Shown piece after piece: positions 42,401 to 52,238 of a stretch of 64,000 bases of DNA. The stretch's first letter is position 1, and each line of letters begins with the position of its first letter. The notes below the pieces were generated by a model. It worked only from the letters and a program-made list of their open reading frames with translations, was not told where the DNA came from and made no database searches. Source of the stretch: JBMNGG01 sp050949705 (GTDB lineage Bacteria > Bacillota > Thermosediminibacteria > Thermosediminibacterales > Tepidanaerobacteraceae); the NCBI GenBank assembly GCA_050949705.1, contig JBMNGG010000001.1, forward strand, positions 14,478-78,477. Reading direction: 5' to 3'. Both the position numbers and the translations under genes were made by a program.

Positions 42401-42452
42401 AAAGACCGAAGCCCCGTTTTTTATAAAAGGCATAGAGATTTGGCAGCAGTAG
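39440..42452 (+). pseudogene. O-antigen ligase/polymerase-TPR protein, broken by at least six frameshifts
   Basis: Fragments in changing frames together describe one large protein. Membrane helices (39440-39967) continue as INSTVQYPNTLAAYLTAAF (from about 39968) and SRAAWLMFPIFF, then a carbohydrate-binding-like segment (40500-40840). The Wzy signature follows (EYPILGTGGGGWKAIYQAYQ, TEVHSFFLQLWVETG), then a TPR-like region (41389-41832) and a C-terminal beta domain (41976-42452). Breaks fall near 39965, 40545, 40840, 41183, 41250-41380, 41830 and 41960. Such proteins polymerise or ligate surface polysaccharide. As it stands no full protein can be made. Confidence 0.8.
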
Positions 42453-42553
42453 ATGATGGTCCTGTTCCAAATCAAGACATTTTATATTTAGCTTGGTTTT
42501 GCAGTCCGCAATTAACGGGCAACGTTATGTATATGTATAGGAGAGAGAACACT

Positions 42554-43984
42554 ATGAACGAAAAGGATATTGGAGCTTTTCATCTATCTATAATGATAAT
42601 TATCGATGCGATATTAATTAATCTAGGCTATTTCTTAGCTTTTAAGTTAAAGTTTGTAGAAATACCGTTACAAAACTATGGGGACTATATAAGACTTATA
42701 CCCTGGATTGCCATATTGACTGTAGTTTTTTTTAGAATATACGGATTATATAATTTAAAGAGAAAAAGTTTTACGGATATTACTTTTTCAACTATTTTGT
42801 CAGTAATCATGATAATGGTTTTTACCATGGCTCTGACTTTTTTCTTCAGAGGTTTCGCGTTTCCTAGAAGTGTATTTGCTATTGGAGCCATTCTCCACGT
42901 TGGCCTGGTAACATTTTGGAAATATCTAACATTGCTACTTATCAAACACCTGCATGGTGTTCAAAAAGTTATCATGATTGGCTCTAAGGATGAGGCATTT
43001 AATATTGCACAAAAGTTTAAGGATATATCATCCGGTTGGTTCGAAACAAAGTATATAATGGAAAGTGATGATATCAATACAATACGCGAAGCTATATCAA
43101 TGGTGGACATAGTGTGCCTTTGTCCGGGCTTATCACAAGAGTTAAAGAGTAAAGTTTCCGTAATGGCCCTTGAGAAAAGAAAGAAGATATTGTTAATTCC
43201 GGATCTTTATGAGGTATTTCTCGCAAAATCTATTTATACTCAAATTGATGATAAACCGGTTTTTGAATTAATAGACCTTACATTGACACGGGAACAAATG
43301 GCTGTAAAGAGGTTTTTTGATATATTAGTTTCCGTATTGGGTATTATCATAGCATCTCCCATAATGGTTATTATTGCGTTACTTATTAAAACAACATCCC
43401 CTGGCCCAATATTATATACTCAGGAACGGGTAGGCCTATACGGCAAGACATTTAAACTCTATAAATTTAGAACAATGATAGATGGTGCCGAAAAACATAC
43501 TGGCCCTGTTCTAGCAACGGAAAATGACACCAGAATTATTCCTGTAGGGAGATTTTTAAGGTCTACAAGATTAGATGAGCTGCCACAACTATTTAATGTA
43601 TTAAAAGGTGAGATGAGCTTAGTAGGACCAAGACCTGAGAGGCCTTTTTTTGTAAAACAGTTTAAAAATGAAAACCCTCACTATAAATATAGACATATAG
43701 TTAAACCTGGAATAACTGGGCTTGCTCAAGTGATGGGCAAATATCGAACTAGTGTAGATGATAAATTGAGATATGATTTAATTTACATAAGAAACTATTC
43801 ATTTCTTCAAGATTTAAGGATTATATTTTTAACGATTAAAGTAGTATTTGTAAGTGACAGTTCTCGAGGTAGGGACGAGATTGAAGAATTTGACAATACT
43901 TTGTTAAAAGAAGTACAAGTTTTGACAAACGATAATATTGCAGCGGCTAGAGATGAATATCAAGAAATGATATATTCAGATTAA
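42554..43984 (+). CDS. Polyprenyl glycosylphosphotransferase (initiating sugar transferase)
   Basis: 476 aa from ATG 42554 (GGAGAG 9 nt upstream; the frame extends further 5' into the previous pseudogene). Four N-terminal membrane helices and a CoA-binding-like central domain are followed by the bacterial sugar transferase domain: FDILVSVLGIIIASP, PGPILYTQERVGLYGK.F.LYKFRTM, LDELPQLFNVLKGEMSLVGPRPE and PGITGLAQV. It moves a sugar-1-phosphate from a UDP-sugar to undecaprenyl phosphate, the first step of repeat-unit assembly. Confidence 0.93.
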   Translation: MNEKDIGAFHLSIMIIIDAILINLGYFLAFKLKFVEIPLQNYGDYIRLIPWIAILTVVFFRIYGLYNLKRKSFTDITFSTILSVIMIMVFTMALTFFFRGFAFPRSVFAIGAILHVGLVTFWKYLTLLLIKHLHGVQKVIMIGSKDEAFNIAQKFKDISSGWFETKYIMESDDINTIREAISMVDIVCLCPGLSQELKSKVSVMALEKRKKILLIPDLYEVFLAKSIYTQIDDKPVFELIDLTLTREQMAVKRFFDILVSVLGIIIASPIMVIIALLIKTTSPGPILYTQERVGLYGKTFKLYKFRTMIDGAEKHTGPVLATENDTRIIPVGRFLRSTRLDELPQLFNVLKGEMSLVGPRPERPFFVKQFKNENPHYKYRHIVKPGITGLAQVMGKYRTSVDDKLRYDLIYIRNYSFLQDLRIIFLTIKVVFVSDSSRGRDEIEEFDNTLLKEVQVLTNDNIAAARDEYQEMIYSD

Positions 43985-44086
43985 AAGTGAAAATGCTTGG
44001 TAGTCGTAGTTTTTGACTCTAGTTTAAGAATTTAGTTACGAGTTTTCATAAATACGAATTTGTATTTTGAAGTGGAGTTATGTTTA

Positions 44087-45201
44087 ATGAGAAAAGTTCT
44101 TATTATGGCAAACAATGCTAGCGATTTATACAACATGAGATTTGAATTAATCGATGAAGTTATTAGGCAAAATTACGATTTATATTTCGCAGTACCTCAA
44201 TCAAAAGAAGACAAAAAAGCTCAATTAATTATAGATGTAGGAGCTAATTATATTCAAACTCCCATGAATAGAAGGGGAACTAATCCTTTTGAAGATACGA
44301 AACTTCTTATGAAATACTATAGCATAATTAAAAAAGTAAACCCGGATGTAATTTTAACTTTTTCAATTAAGCCAAATATTTATGGCACGTACGCTGCAAG
44401 TTTGCTTAATAAACCGGTTATTATGAATATTACAGGTATGGGTTCGTCTTTGACAAACATTTATTTAAAAAACCTTGTGAAGCAAATGTACAAATGGGCT
44501 TGTAAAAAAGCACAGGTAATATTTTTCCAGAATAAATATAATCGGGATTATTTTACTAAAAACAATATGGTAAATAAACATAAAGCAATACTAGTACCCA
44601 GGTTCTGGCGTTAATGTTAGTAAATTCACGCCTATGAAAAAAACAAATAAAGAGAAATGAAACCCGATTTTTATTCATAGGAAGGATAATGAAAGAAAAA
44701 GGAATAGAGGAATACTTAGAAGTAGCTGAAAAGATAACCAAGGAATTTACCAATATAGAGTTTCAAATATTAGGACCATTTGAAGAGAAGCAATATAAAA
44801 ACACTATTCTAAATAATAAAAACAACAAAATAAGATATCTTGGAATATCTGATGATGTCAGAAATGAAATAAAAGAAGTTGACTGTATAGTTCATCCTTC
44901 CTATCATGAAGGTATGTCAAATGTTTTATTAGAAGGGGCTGCAATGGGTAAACCTCTTATAGCATCTGACATACCGGGTTGTAAAGAAATTATAGAAGAT
45001 GGTTATAATGGATATTTATTTGAAGTTAAATCGGTCAAGTCTTTAGAAGAAAAGTTGGTACAATTTATAAATTTGGATGATAGCACTAGAGAACTTATGG
45101 GCAAAAATTCTAGAAACAAAGTGGTAAAAGAATTTGACAGAAAAATTGTTATTGATGAATATATGAGAGCAATAAATACTGTTATAAAAGAAGGTTATTA
45201 A
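44087..45201 (+). pseudogene. Family 4 glycosyltransferase, frameshifted
   Basis: The N-terminal half starts MRKVLIMANNASDLYNMR at 44087 and runs to ILVP near 44603. A frame change then gives GSGVNVSKFTPMKK, and a second change near 44660 gives FLFIGRIMKEKGIEEYLEVA and the C-terminal GT-B domain with PSYHEGMSNVLLEGAAMGKPLIASDIPGCKE. Together these are a complete GT4 enzyme with two frameshifts, in an A-rich stretch. It overlaps no other gene and lies between the initiating transferase and the UDP-sugar dehydrogenase. Confidence 0.82.
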
Positions 45202-45202
45202 A

Positions 45203-46510
45203 ATGAACCTATATGAATTAATAAAAAACAGAAAAGAAAAAATCTCAGTAATAGGGCTAGGTTATGTAGGATTACCACTTGCAATTTCCTTTGCGAAGGT
45301 TGCTGAGGTAGTTGGTTATGATATATCAAAAGAAAAAGTTAAGCAATATCTAAGAGGAATAGATGTTACAAAAGAAGTTGGAGATAAAGCTGTAAAGGAA
45401 ACAACAGCACTTCTTACCTGGGAAGAAAAATATCTACAAGACTGTAAATTTCACATTGTAGCTGTGCCAACACCAATCAATCCTGATAAAACACCTAATC
45501 TTAAACCAATTATTGAAGCTAGCAAAACTGTAGGTAGAAATCTTACTCAAGGCTCTATTGTTGTATATGAATCTACTGTTTACCCTGGAGTTACAGAAGA
45601 AATCTGCATACCGATATTGGAAAAAGAATCAGGTTTAAAATGTGGTGTAGACTTTAAGGTAGGTTATTCTCCTGAACGAATCAATCCGGGAGATAAGGTA
45701 CATAGATTAGAATCTATAGTAAAAGTTGTATCAGGTATGGATGAAGAGTCATTAGAAATCATAGCTAAAGTGTATGAACTAGTAGTAAAAGCAGGAGTAT
45801 ACAAAGCTGAGAGCATAAAAGTTGCAGAAGCTGCAAAAGTTATTGAGAATTCCCAAAGAGATATAAATATTGCTTTTATGAATGAACTTTCTATAATATT
45901 TAACAAGTTAGGTATAGATACAAAGGCAGTATTAGAAGCTGCAGGAACCAAGTGGAACTTTTTAAAATTTACTCCAGGTCTTGTAGGAGGTCACTGTATA
46001 GGAGTAGATCCATATTATCTTACTTATAAAGCAGAACAAATAGGATATCATTCACAAATCATCCTTGCAGGAAGAAAGATAAATGATGATATGGGAAAAT
46101 ATGTTGCCGAAAATGTAGTAAAAAACATGATAAAGGCAGATAAGCAAATCAAAGGTTCAACAGTAGCAATCTTTGGCATTACATTTAAAGAAAATTGTCC
46201 CGATGTCAGAAATACTAAAGTTGTTGATGTAATTAGAGAGCTTGAGGAATATGGAATAAATGTAAAAGTTGTAGACCCAGTTGCAGATAAAGAAGACCTA
46301 TGGAAAACTTATGGTATAAAACTATATGACATAGAAGAAATAAATGATGTGGATGCAGTAGTCTTTGCTGTACCGCATAAGGAATTTCAATCGATGAAAT
46401 TAGAAGATATCAAGAAAATATATAACAATAGATGGAATAATCATCAAGAAGTAATAAAAGAAATTGCTGTGACAGCTGATGAAGAAAAAACGAAAACAAA
46501 TATGTGTTGA
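45203..46510 (+). CDS. Nucleotide sugar dehydrogenase (UDP-HexNAc 6-dehydrogenase, TviB/WbpA-like)
   Basis: 435 aa. It oxidises the C6 of a UDP-sugar twice with NAD+ to the uronic acid. N-terminal Rossmann GLGYVGLPLA (18-27), ESTVYPGVTEE, YSPERINPGD, and the substrate/active-site region GLVGGHCIGVDPYYL with the catalytic Cys are present. The closest type is the Vi-antigen TviB/WbpA group that acts on UDP-GlcNAc or UDP-GalNAc. With the 4-epimerase next to it, the expected product is UDP-GalNAc uronic acid. The first gene codon is 1 nt after the GT4 stop. Confidence 0.92.
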   Translation: MNLYELIKNRKEKISVIGLGYVGLPLAISFAKVAEVVGYDISKEKVKQYLRGIDVTKEVGDKAVKETTALLTWEEKYLQDCKFHIVAVPTPINPDKTPNLKPIIEASKTVGRNLTQGSIVVYESTVYPGVTEEICIPILEKESGLKCGVDFKVGYSPERINPGDKVHRLESIVKVVSGMDEESLEIIAKVYELVVKAGVYKAESIKVAEAAKVIENSQRDINIAFMNELSIIFNKLGIDTKAVLEAAGTKWNFLKFTPGLVGGHCIGVDPYYLTYKAEQIGYHSQIILAGRKINDDMGKYVAENVVKNMIKADKQIKGSTVAIFGITFKENCPDVRNTKVVDVIRELEEYGINVKVVDPVADKEDLWKTYGIKLYDIEEINDVDAVVFAVPHKEFQSMKLEDIKKIYNNRWNNHQEVIKEIAVTADEEKTKTNMC

Positions 46511-46579
46511 TTGATGTAAAGGGAATGTTTAATAGAAAAGAAGCAGAAAATATGAACTTCCAATATTGGAGGCTTTAAA

Positions 46580-47554
46580 ATGGGTTATGAAAATATCAAG
46601 TTTTCGCCTGACTCTATGTTTTTAGTTACTGGAGCTGCAGGTTTCATCGGTTCCAATCTTGTTGAAGTACTATTAAAATTAGGATACAAAGTGCGAGGAT
46701 TGGACAATTTTTCTACAGGCAATATAGATAACATAAAATCATTTATGGATAATCCGAATTTTGAATTTATAGAAGGAGATATACGAAATTTTAACACTTG
46801 TGCTGAAGTGTGCCAAGGTATAGACTATGTTTTGCATCAAGCAGCTTGGGGAAGTGTTCCAAGAAGTGTGGAAATGCCATTATTATACGAAGAAATAAAT
46901 ATTAAAGGGACACTTAATATGATGGAGGCTGCTCGGCAAAACAATGTAAAAAAATTTGTATATGCTTCAAGTTCATCAGTATATGGTGATGAGCCAACCT
47001 TACCAAAAAAAGAAGGCATAGAAGGAAATGTACTGTCTCCATACGCTCTTACAAAGAGAACAAATGAGGAATACGGAAAGCTCTATGCAAAGCTTTATGG
47101 TCTTGATACTTACGGGCTTCGTTACTTCAATGTATTCGGTAAAAGGCAAGATCCAAACGGGGCTTATGCTGCTGTTATTCCTAAGTTTATAAAGCAATTA
47201 TTGAATAACGAAAGACCTACTATTTATGGCGATGGGAAACAGAGCAGAGACTTTACATATATAGAAAATGTCATTGAAGCCAACCTAAAGGCTTGTAAAG
47301 CTCCCCGCGAAGTAGCAGGACAAGCCTTCAATATTGCTTATGGAGGAAAAGTATATCTTATTGATTTATATTATTATTTATGTAAAGCATTAGATAAAAA
47401 CATCGAACCAATATTTGGCCCGGAAAGGCCGGGAGATATCAGACATTCTCATGCTGATATTTCAAAGGCAAGAAAATTATTAGGATATAATCCTGATTGG
47501 AGTTTCGAGGATGGGATTAAGGAAGCAATAAATTGGTATAAGGAGAATTTATGA
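46580..47554 (+). CDS. UDP-sugar 4-epimerase (SDR family, WbpP/TviC-like)
   Basis: 324 aa extended SDR. NAD-binding motif TGAAGFIGSN (17-26), the Ser of ASSSSVYGD and SPYALTKR with the catalytic Tyr-x3-Lys, and the sugar-binding RYFNVFGKRQDPNGAYAAVIP are clear. The last is typical of the UDP-GlcNAc/GalNAc 4-epimerases WbpP and TviC. With the adjacent dehydrogenase it gives the Vi-type pathway from UDP-GlcNAc to UDP-GalNAcA. GGAGG before the ATG. Confidence 0.92.
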   Translation: MGYENIKFSPDSMFLVTGAAGFIGSNLVEVLLKLGYKVRGLDNFSTGNIDNIKSFMDNPNFEFIEGDIRNFNTCAEVCQGIDYVLHQAAWGSVPRSVEMPLLYEEINIKGTLNMMEAARQNNVKKFVYASSSSVYGDEPTLPKKEGIEGNVLSPYALTKRTNEEYGKLYAKLYGLDTYGLRYFNVFGKRQDPNGAYAAVIPKFIKQLLNNERPTIYGDGKQSRDFTYIENVIEANLKACKAPREVAGQAFNIAYGGKVYLIDLYYYLCKALDKNIEPIFGPERPGDIRHSHADISKARKLLGYNPDWSFEDGIKEAINWYKENL

Positions 47555-47727
47555 TATCTTAGCCAGATTTACAATTTTTGAGACAGAGCAAGTGTTTTTC
47601 TTTATACTTATACTTCAATATTTACAATTAATAAGGAGCAATAAGTAAGAATAGAGTATTTACCTAAACTAAATACAAATATGATAAAAAGGGATGCTGT
47701 TCATGGTACAATACTATGTACCATATA

Positions 47728-47945
47728 GGTGTATTATATTGGAAATAATAAGCTAATGATCATTGAGACATTAGAAAACACTTAGGCAAGAAAGCCAAGA
47801 AAGAATACTTACCGCTACAAGCTGGGGATGTTACTAAGACCTATGCGGATGTTGATGATTTGATAAGAGATGTAGGATTTAGCCAGATACAAGCATAGAT
47901 AAAGGGATAGGAAAGTTTGTTAAGAGGTATAGGGAATATTATGGG
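47728..47945 (+). pseudogene. UDP-glucuronate 4-epimerase-type SDR, decayed C-terminus
   Basis: Between 47555 and 47959 the plus strand holds recognisable but broken coding remains: VYYIGNNKLMIIETLENT, a stop, then GKKAKKEYLPLQAGDV, TKTYADVDDLIRDVGF, a frame change and TSIDKGIGKFVKRYREYY. These are the last 70 residues of CapI/GalE-type epimerases (LPLQPGDV..TYADVDDL, GI.KFV.WYREYY). No upstream part of the gene remains, so a second epimerase was lost here. Nothing else is seen in 47555-47727. Confidence 0.8.
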
Positions 47946-47959
47946 AGTAGTTGAGATAC

Positions 47960-49075
47960 ATGAAAATGAAGATTTTACATGTTATTAATAACCTAGGTAG
48001 TGGGGGAGCAGAAAAGTTAATTCAAGAATTAGTTCCACTTTTGAATCAACAAGAAGGAGTTCTCGCTGATGTTCTTTTACTAACTGATAATAATAATGTG
48101 TTTGATAAAAAATTAAAAAGTTATGATGTAAAAATTGATGTTGCCCCCTTAAGGAATATAAATCACCCACTAAATATCAATTATATCAGAAGATATATAA
48201 TTGAGGGGAAATATGATATTGTCCATGCACATCTATTTCCTACAATTTATTGGGTGTCGATAGCCTCAAAACTTATTTTTAAGAACAAACCCAAATTTGT
48301 GATGACAGAGCATAGCACATATAACAAAAGGAGAAAAAAAAGTTACTTTAGATATATAGAGAAATTCATATATTCTAGCTATGATAAGATAATATCTATT
48401 AGCCAACAAACACATAATAATCTCATATCATGGATTCAACCAAAAAATAAATTAGATAGGTTTATTATTATTCAAAATGGGATTGTAGTAGAAAAATTCA
48501 AAAATGCTTTGCCATACAAAAAGTCAGATATTTGTAAAGAATTTACAGAAGACGTAAGATTAATCTGTATGGCTGGTAGATTTTCAAAACCTAAAGATCA
48601 GCCAACTTTAATAAGGGCAATGCAATATCTACCAGAAAATGTACATTTATTGTTAGCGGGAGAAGGGCCTCTCAAAAAAGAGAATATAAAATTAACAAAA
48701 CAAGTAAAAGTGGAAAATAGAGTTCATTTTCTGGGATTTAGAAATGATGTGGAAAGGATACTTAAAACCGTTGATATAGTAGTGTTATCTTCCAATTGGG
48801 AAGGATTTGGATTAGCTGCAGCAGAGGGAATGGCAGCGGGAAAACCAGTAATAGCAAGTAGTGTTCCAGGGCTGGCCGAAATAGTTAAAGATGCAGGAAT
48901 TTTATTTCCAAAAGGTGATTATCATGTTTTGGCTAAATACATTAAGAAAATAATTTTTTCAAAGAGCCAATATAATTCTATTTCAAGATGTTGTTATAAT
49001 AAATCGGTCTTATTTAACATAACAAGAATGGTAAATCAGTATACTGATATTTATAAAGAATTGAAGCGTGATTAA
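47960..49075 (+). CDS. Family 4 (GT-B) glycosyltransferase
   Basis: 371 aa from ATG 47960; an in-frame TTG at 47951 is less likely. The N-terminal GSGGAEKLIQELVPLL matches the donor/acceptor domain of GT4 enzymes. The C-terminal half has MAGRFSKPKDQPTLIRAM, LLLAGEGPL, FLGFRNDVERIL and LSSNWEGFGLAAAEGMAAGKPVIAS, with the E-x7-E motif. It adds a sugar to the lipid-linked repeat unit on the cytoplasmic side. It overlaps the start of the next gene. Confidence 0.92.
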   Translation: MKMKILHVINNLGSGGAEKLIQELVPLLNQQEGVLADVLLLTDNNNVFDKKLKSYDVKIDVAPLRNINHPLNINYIRRYIIEGKYDIVHAHLFPTIYWVSIASKLIFKNKPKFVMTEHSTYNKRRKKSYFRYIEKFIYSSYDKIISISQQTHNNLISWIQPKNKLDRFIIIQNGIVVEKFKNALPYKKSDICKEFTEDVRLICMAGRFSKPKDQPTLIRAMQYLPENVHLLLAGEGPLKKENIKLTKQVKVENRVHFLGFRNDVERILKTVDIVVLSSNWEGFGLAAAEGMAAGKPVIASSVPGLAEIVKDAGILFPKGDYHVLAKYIKKIIFSKSQYNSISRCCYNKSVLFNITRMVNQYTDIYKELKRD

Positions 49076-49076
49076 A

Positions 49077-50363
49077 ATGCAACTTAATTTGAAAAATAAA
49101 AACTTTGACTACAGATTTTTAATATTACTTTTAAACATGTTAGTACTGAGTGGAAGTGTAATATTAAATAAATATATAATAGCCTTAATTGGAATTATAG
49201 TCTGGATTCTCTTCTATACTACTAACAAATCTATGAGGGATATTATTATAGCAAGGATGCTTATTTTAAGCATTCCCCTATCATTTACGAATATTTTTGG
49301 GGGACCTTATGGAGAATCTACTATATCTTGGTATAATATTTTTTTATTGTTACTAATAATATCAGTTTTTTTAAAGGGGAAATTATATTTTAATTTGATT
49401 TCTTTACTTTCAATTTTTATTATAATCATTAGTTTAATTCCAATGCTGATTCCAATAGATGTTTTCGATAGCTTTAAACAATACGCTAATTTTTTATCTA
49501 ATTTTATTTTGATAATCATAGGCAACAACTTATTATCTGATAGCGAGCAAAATTACAAAAGAAAGTTACTTATATCTGATTATATATATACAACTAAAAT
49601 TGCAGCTTTAGGTGTTATAATTCAAATATTTTTCATAAATGTTTTAAACATAAATATAGGAAACTATAAATTTCTTGGAGGTTATAGACATTCATATGGT
49701 TTTTTATTTAGCGACTTCAGCTTCCTATCTCTTTATATCGTATCAGGGGCAATTTTAATTTGGTTAAAAACAGACAAACAAAACTTTAATTTTAAAGATT
49801 TCGCTGAAATACTATTATTGTTATTATCCAGCATTATGACATCTGCTAGAACAGGCATTTTTTCATTTTTATTTGTTTTAGTCTTATTTAGTATGAAAAA
49901 ATCATTAGTTTATGCAAATCGCGGTTCGATTCGTAGTATTGTATTAGTGCTTGCCAATTTGCTAATTGTTTTAGTTAGTTATTTTTTATTAGATAAAGTA
50001 AGAGGTCAATTTAAGTTTAGTGATTCTGGGAGAATGGAGCTTAATAAACTCGCATTACATATTTTTTTGGAAAACCCATTGTTCGGTGTGGGTTTGGGCG
50101 GGTCAAATTATACCGGAATGTTACCTCATAATATTCTATTTCAATACCTGGTACAAGGTGGCTTAATTTTAACCATACCACTTTTTTTATTTTTTTTATT
50201 AGTTATTTATATAACTTTTAAAAAAGATAAGATAATTTTTGCTGGTATCTTGTGCATATTAATAGGATCTTTTTTTGTACCAAACATCTTTGATTCCAGA
50301 TTTTTGGGTGCTATATTAATGGTCATGAATACGAGATCTAGATCTGTTAATGCAAAATATTAA
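49077..50363 (+). CDS. O-antigen polymerase/ligase-like membrane protein
   Basis: 428 aa with about eleven hydrophobic helices and very high Ile/Leu content. The loop with TSARTGIFSFLF and the later ENPLFGVGLGGSNYTGMLPHNILFQYLVQGG match the Wzy/O-antigen ligase family (G.G..N......HN..L......G). It polymerises repeat units at the outer membrane face. Because the other Wzy-like gene (39440-42452) is broken, this may be the working polymerase. ATG 49077 overlaps the end of the GT4 gene; GTG 49068 is an alternative. Confidence 0.85.
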   Translation: MQLNLKNKNFDYRFLILLLNMLVLSGSVILNKYIIALIGIIVWILFYTTNKSMRDIIIARMLILSIPLSFTNIFGGPYGESTISWYNIFLLLLIISVFLKGKLYFNLISLLSIFIIIISLIPMLIPIDVFDSFKQYANFLSNFILIIIGNNLLSDSEQNYKRKLLISDYIYTTKIAALGVIIQIFFINVLNINIGNYKFLGGYRHSYGFLFSDFSFLSLYIVSGAILIWLKTDKQNFNFKDFAEILLLLLSSIMTSARTGIFSFLFVLVLFSMKKSLVYANRGSIRSIVLVLANLLIVLVSYFLLDKVRGQFKFSDSGRMELNKLALHIFLENPLFGVGLGGSNYTGMLPHNILFQYLVQGGLILTIPLFLFFLLVIYITFKKDKIIFAGILCILIGSFFVPNIFDSRFLGAILMVMNTRSRSVNAKY

Positions 50364-50389
50364 TAGAAATGGAGGCGATACAAAATCTG

Positions 50390-51047
50390 ATGTTACATTA
50401 TATAAAACTAGTCATAAAAAATCCTAAATTATTATTAGACTTTATCTATAAACGACACCTTGGAGTAATTCTATCTATAGATATTCAAGATTATGTCAAT
50501 TATAATAAATCAACTAAACCCGAAACAAATGTGCCAGGTAAATTTGAAATATCAAAAAATACAGAAGACATCTTTAAATTCTACCAAGACATGGGTAGGA
50601 ATAGCATAACAAAAAAAGAAAATAAGTAAGTGGTTACAAGATGGACACCATTGTTGGCTTGCCTGGTCTGATAATAAAGTAGTCGGAGGATTGTGGATTT
50701 TTTTTGGGCACATAAATCTACATACACTGTCTGCAAGAGTTTTATCTAAAAATAAGAATATTGTTTTTGACGACAATATTGGTTATAGAGGATATGTAAT
50801 TGTTAATCCAAATTACAGGGGTAAAGGTATATATACCTTATTTAACGATTACGTAATAAAATGCTATTATAAGAATAAAAAAATAGCTAATATATTATTG
50901 ATAACTGGTGCTTCAAATGGGGCGGTTATTAAAACAGTAATGAATTCATATGGCAAGTTAATAGGAATAGTACAAGTTAGCAATATATGTGGTTTTATAA
51001 GTAGAAACGAGATATTTATTGATCCCAAAGAAAAAACATGGAGATGA
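50390..51047 (+). pseudogene. GNAT-like N-acetyltransferase, frameshifted
   Basis: The N-terminal part (to about 50628) reads IKNPKLLLDFIYKRHLGV and ends in the A-run AAAAAAAGAAAATAAG. After a one-base shift the frame continues KWLQDGHHCWLAWSDNKVVGGLWI, then YVIVNPNYRGKGIYTLFNDYVI, the acetyl-CoA-binding motif of GNAT enzymes. It may modify an amino sugar of the polysaccharide. ATG at 50390 or 50369 are possible starts. Confidence 0.65.
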
Positions 51048-51054
51048 CTTGGAC

Positions 51055-52215
51055 ATGACGAGTGTAGATATTACTTCAAAAGTACGAAATAAAGTAATTG
51101 TTATAGGTACAGACCACTATAATACTTTAGGGGTAGTTAGGAGTTTAGGAGAAAAAGGGATTCCAATATACTTAATTTTAATTGCACAGAAAGAAGCTTT
51201 TGTTAATAAAAGTAAATATGTAACTCAGAGGTGGTTAGTTGACAGCTCAGAAAAGGGAATACTAGATATTTTAATAAGAAACTTTAATAATGAAAAGTAT
51301 AAACCTATAATTATACCCACCTCAGACTTTGCAGTTAAAATAATAGATGATAACCTAGATATGCTAAAGGCTAAATACATAACACCAAACATAAAAAATA
51401 CACAGGGTAAAATTACAAAATTAATGAATAAGAAAACGATGAATGAAATTGCTATTAAGTCTGGTTTGACTGTGCCTAAAACCTGGGAAATCTTTCTAAA
51501 TAACCAATATAGGTTTCCAGATGAATTGACTTTCCCTTGCATTGTTAAACCTGTATGCAGTGTAGAGGGAAAAAAGGAAGATATAGTTGTATGTAAAAAT
51601 CAATTGGCCCTGAAAAACAATCTATTTAAATTAAAGAATAGTTATAATAGAGTGTTGATACAAGAATATGTAGATGGTGAAGACGCAATAATGGTAAACA
51701 TAGCCGGTTATATTGCTATCAATCGTCATATTATTCTACCAGCAATAATTGAAAAAGTTAGGGAATATCCGCTTAATACAGGGAGCACATCATATGCAAA
51801 GGCTGTAAAAAGTTCCGTTTATGTCAAGAATGTTAATAAAATTTATGGATTTTTGAGCAATCTTGGTTATTCCGGTTTGTTTGACATTGATTTTAAATTT
51901 GCTAAGAATAAACTTTATTTTATTGAGATTAACTTTCGAAACGGTGCCTCAGGGTATGCATTAACTAAGGCGGGTGTAAACTTACCCTACCTTTGGTATT
52001 TAGAAGCAAGTGGCTTAAATATTGACAAATTTAAGAACGAAATAGATAAAGATTTCTACTTTATGATGGAATTTATGGATATAAGGCACGTTTTAAATGG
52101 GGATGTAAAAGTAATAACTTGGTTAAAAGACTTAATTAGGACAAGGTCTTTTTTATTTATTAATTTAAAGGATATGAAACCACTACTTTTTAAGTTTTCA
52201 AAAATATTTACATAG
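51055..52215 (+). CDS. ATP-grasp family ligase
   Basis: 386 aa from ATG 51055 with GGAG 11 nt upstream. It has the order of an ATP-grasp carboxylate-amine ligase: N-terminal pre-ATP domain (VIVIGTDHYNTLGVVRSLG), then TKLMNKKTMNEIAIKSGLTVPKTW, CIVKPV with the ATP-binding Lys, LIQEYVDGED and the Mg-binding FIEINFRNGASG. It probably joins an amino acid or similar group to a uronic acid or other carboxylate in the polysaccharide; the substrate is unknown. Confidence 0.85.
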   Translation: MTSVDITSKVRNKVIVIGTDHYNTLGVVRSLGEKGIPIYLILIAQKEAFVNKSKYVTQRWLVDSSEKGILDILIRNFNNEKYKPIIIPTSDFAVKIIDDNLDMLKAKYITPNIKNTQGKITKLMNKKTMNEIAIKSGLTVPKTWEIFLNNQYRFPDELTFPCIVKPVCSVEGKKEDIVVCKNQLALKNNLFKLKNSYNRVLIQEYVDGEDAIMVNIAGYIAINRHIILPAIIEKVREYPLNTGSTSYAKAVKSSVYVKNVNKIYGFLSNLGYSGLFDIDFKFAKNKLYFIEINFRNGASGYALTKAGVNLPYLWYLEASGLNIDKFKNEIDKDFYFMMEFMDIRHVLNGDVKVITWLKDLIRTRSFLFINLKDMKPLLFKFSKIFT

Positions 52216-52238
52216 TATGTAGAATGAGGTCGTAAAAA

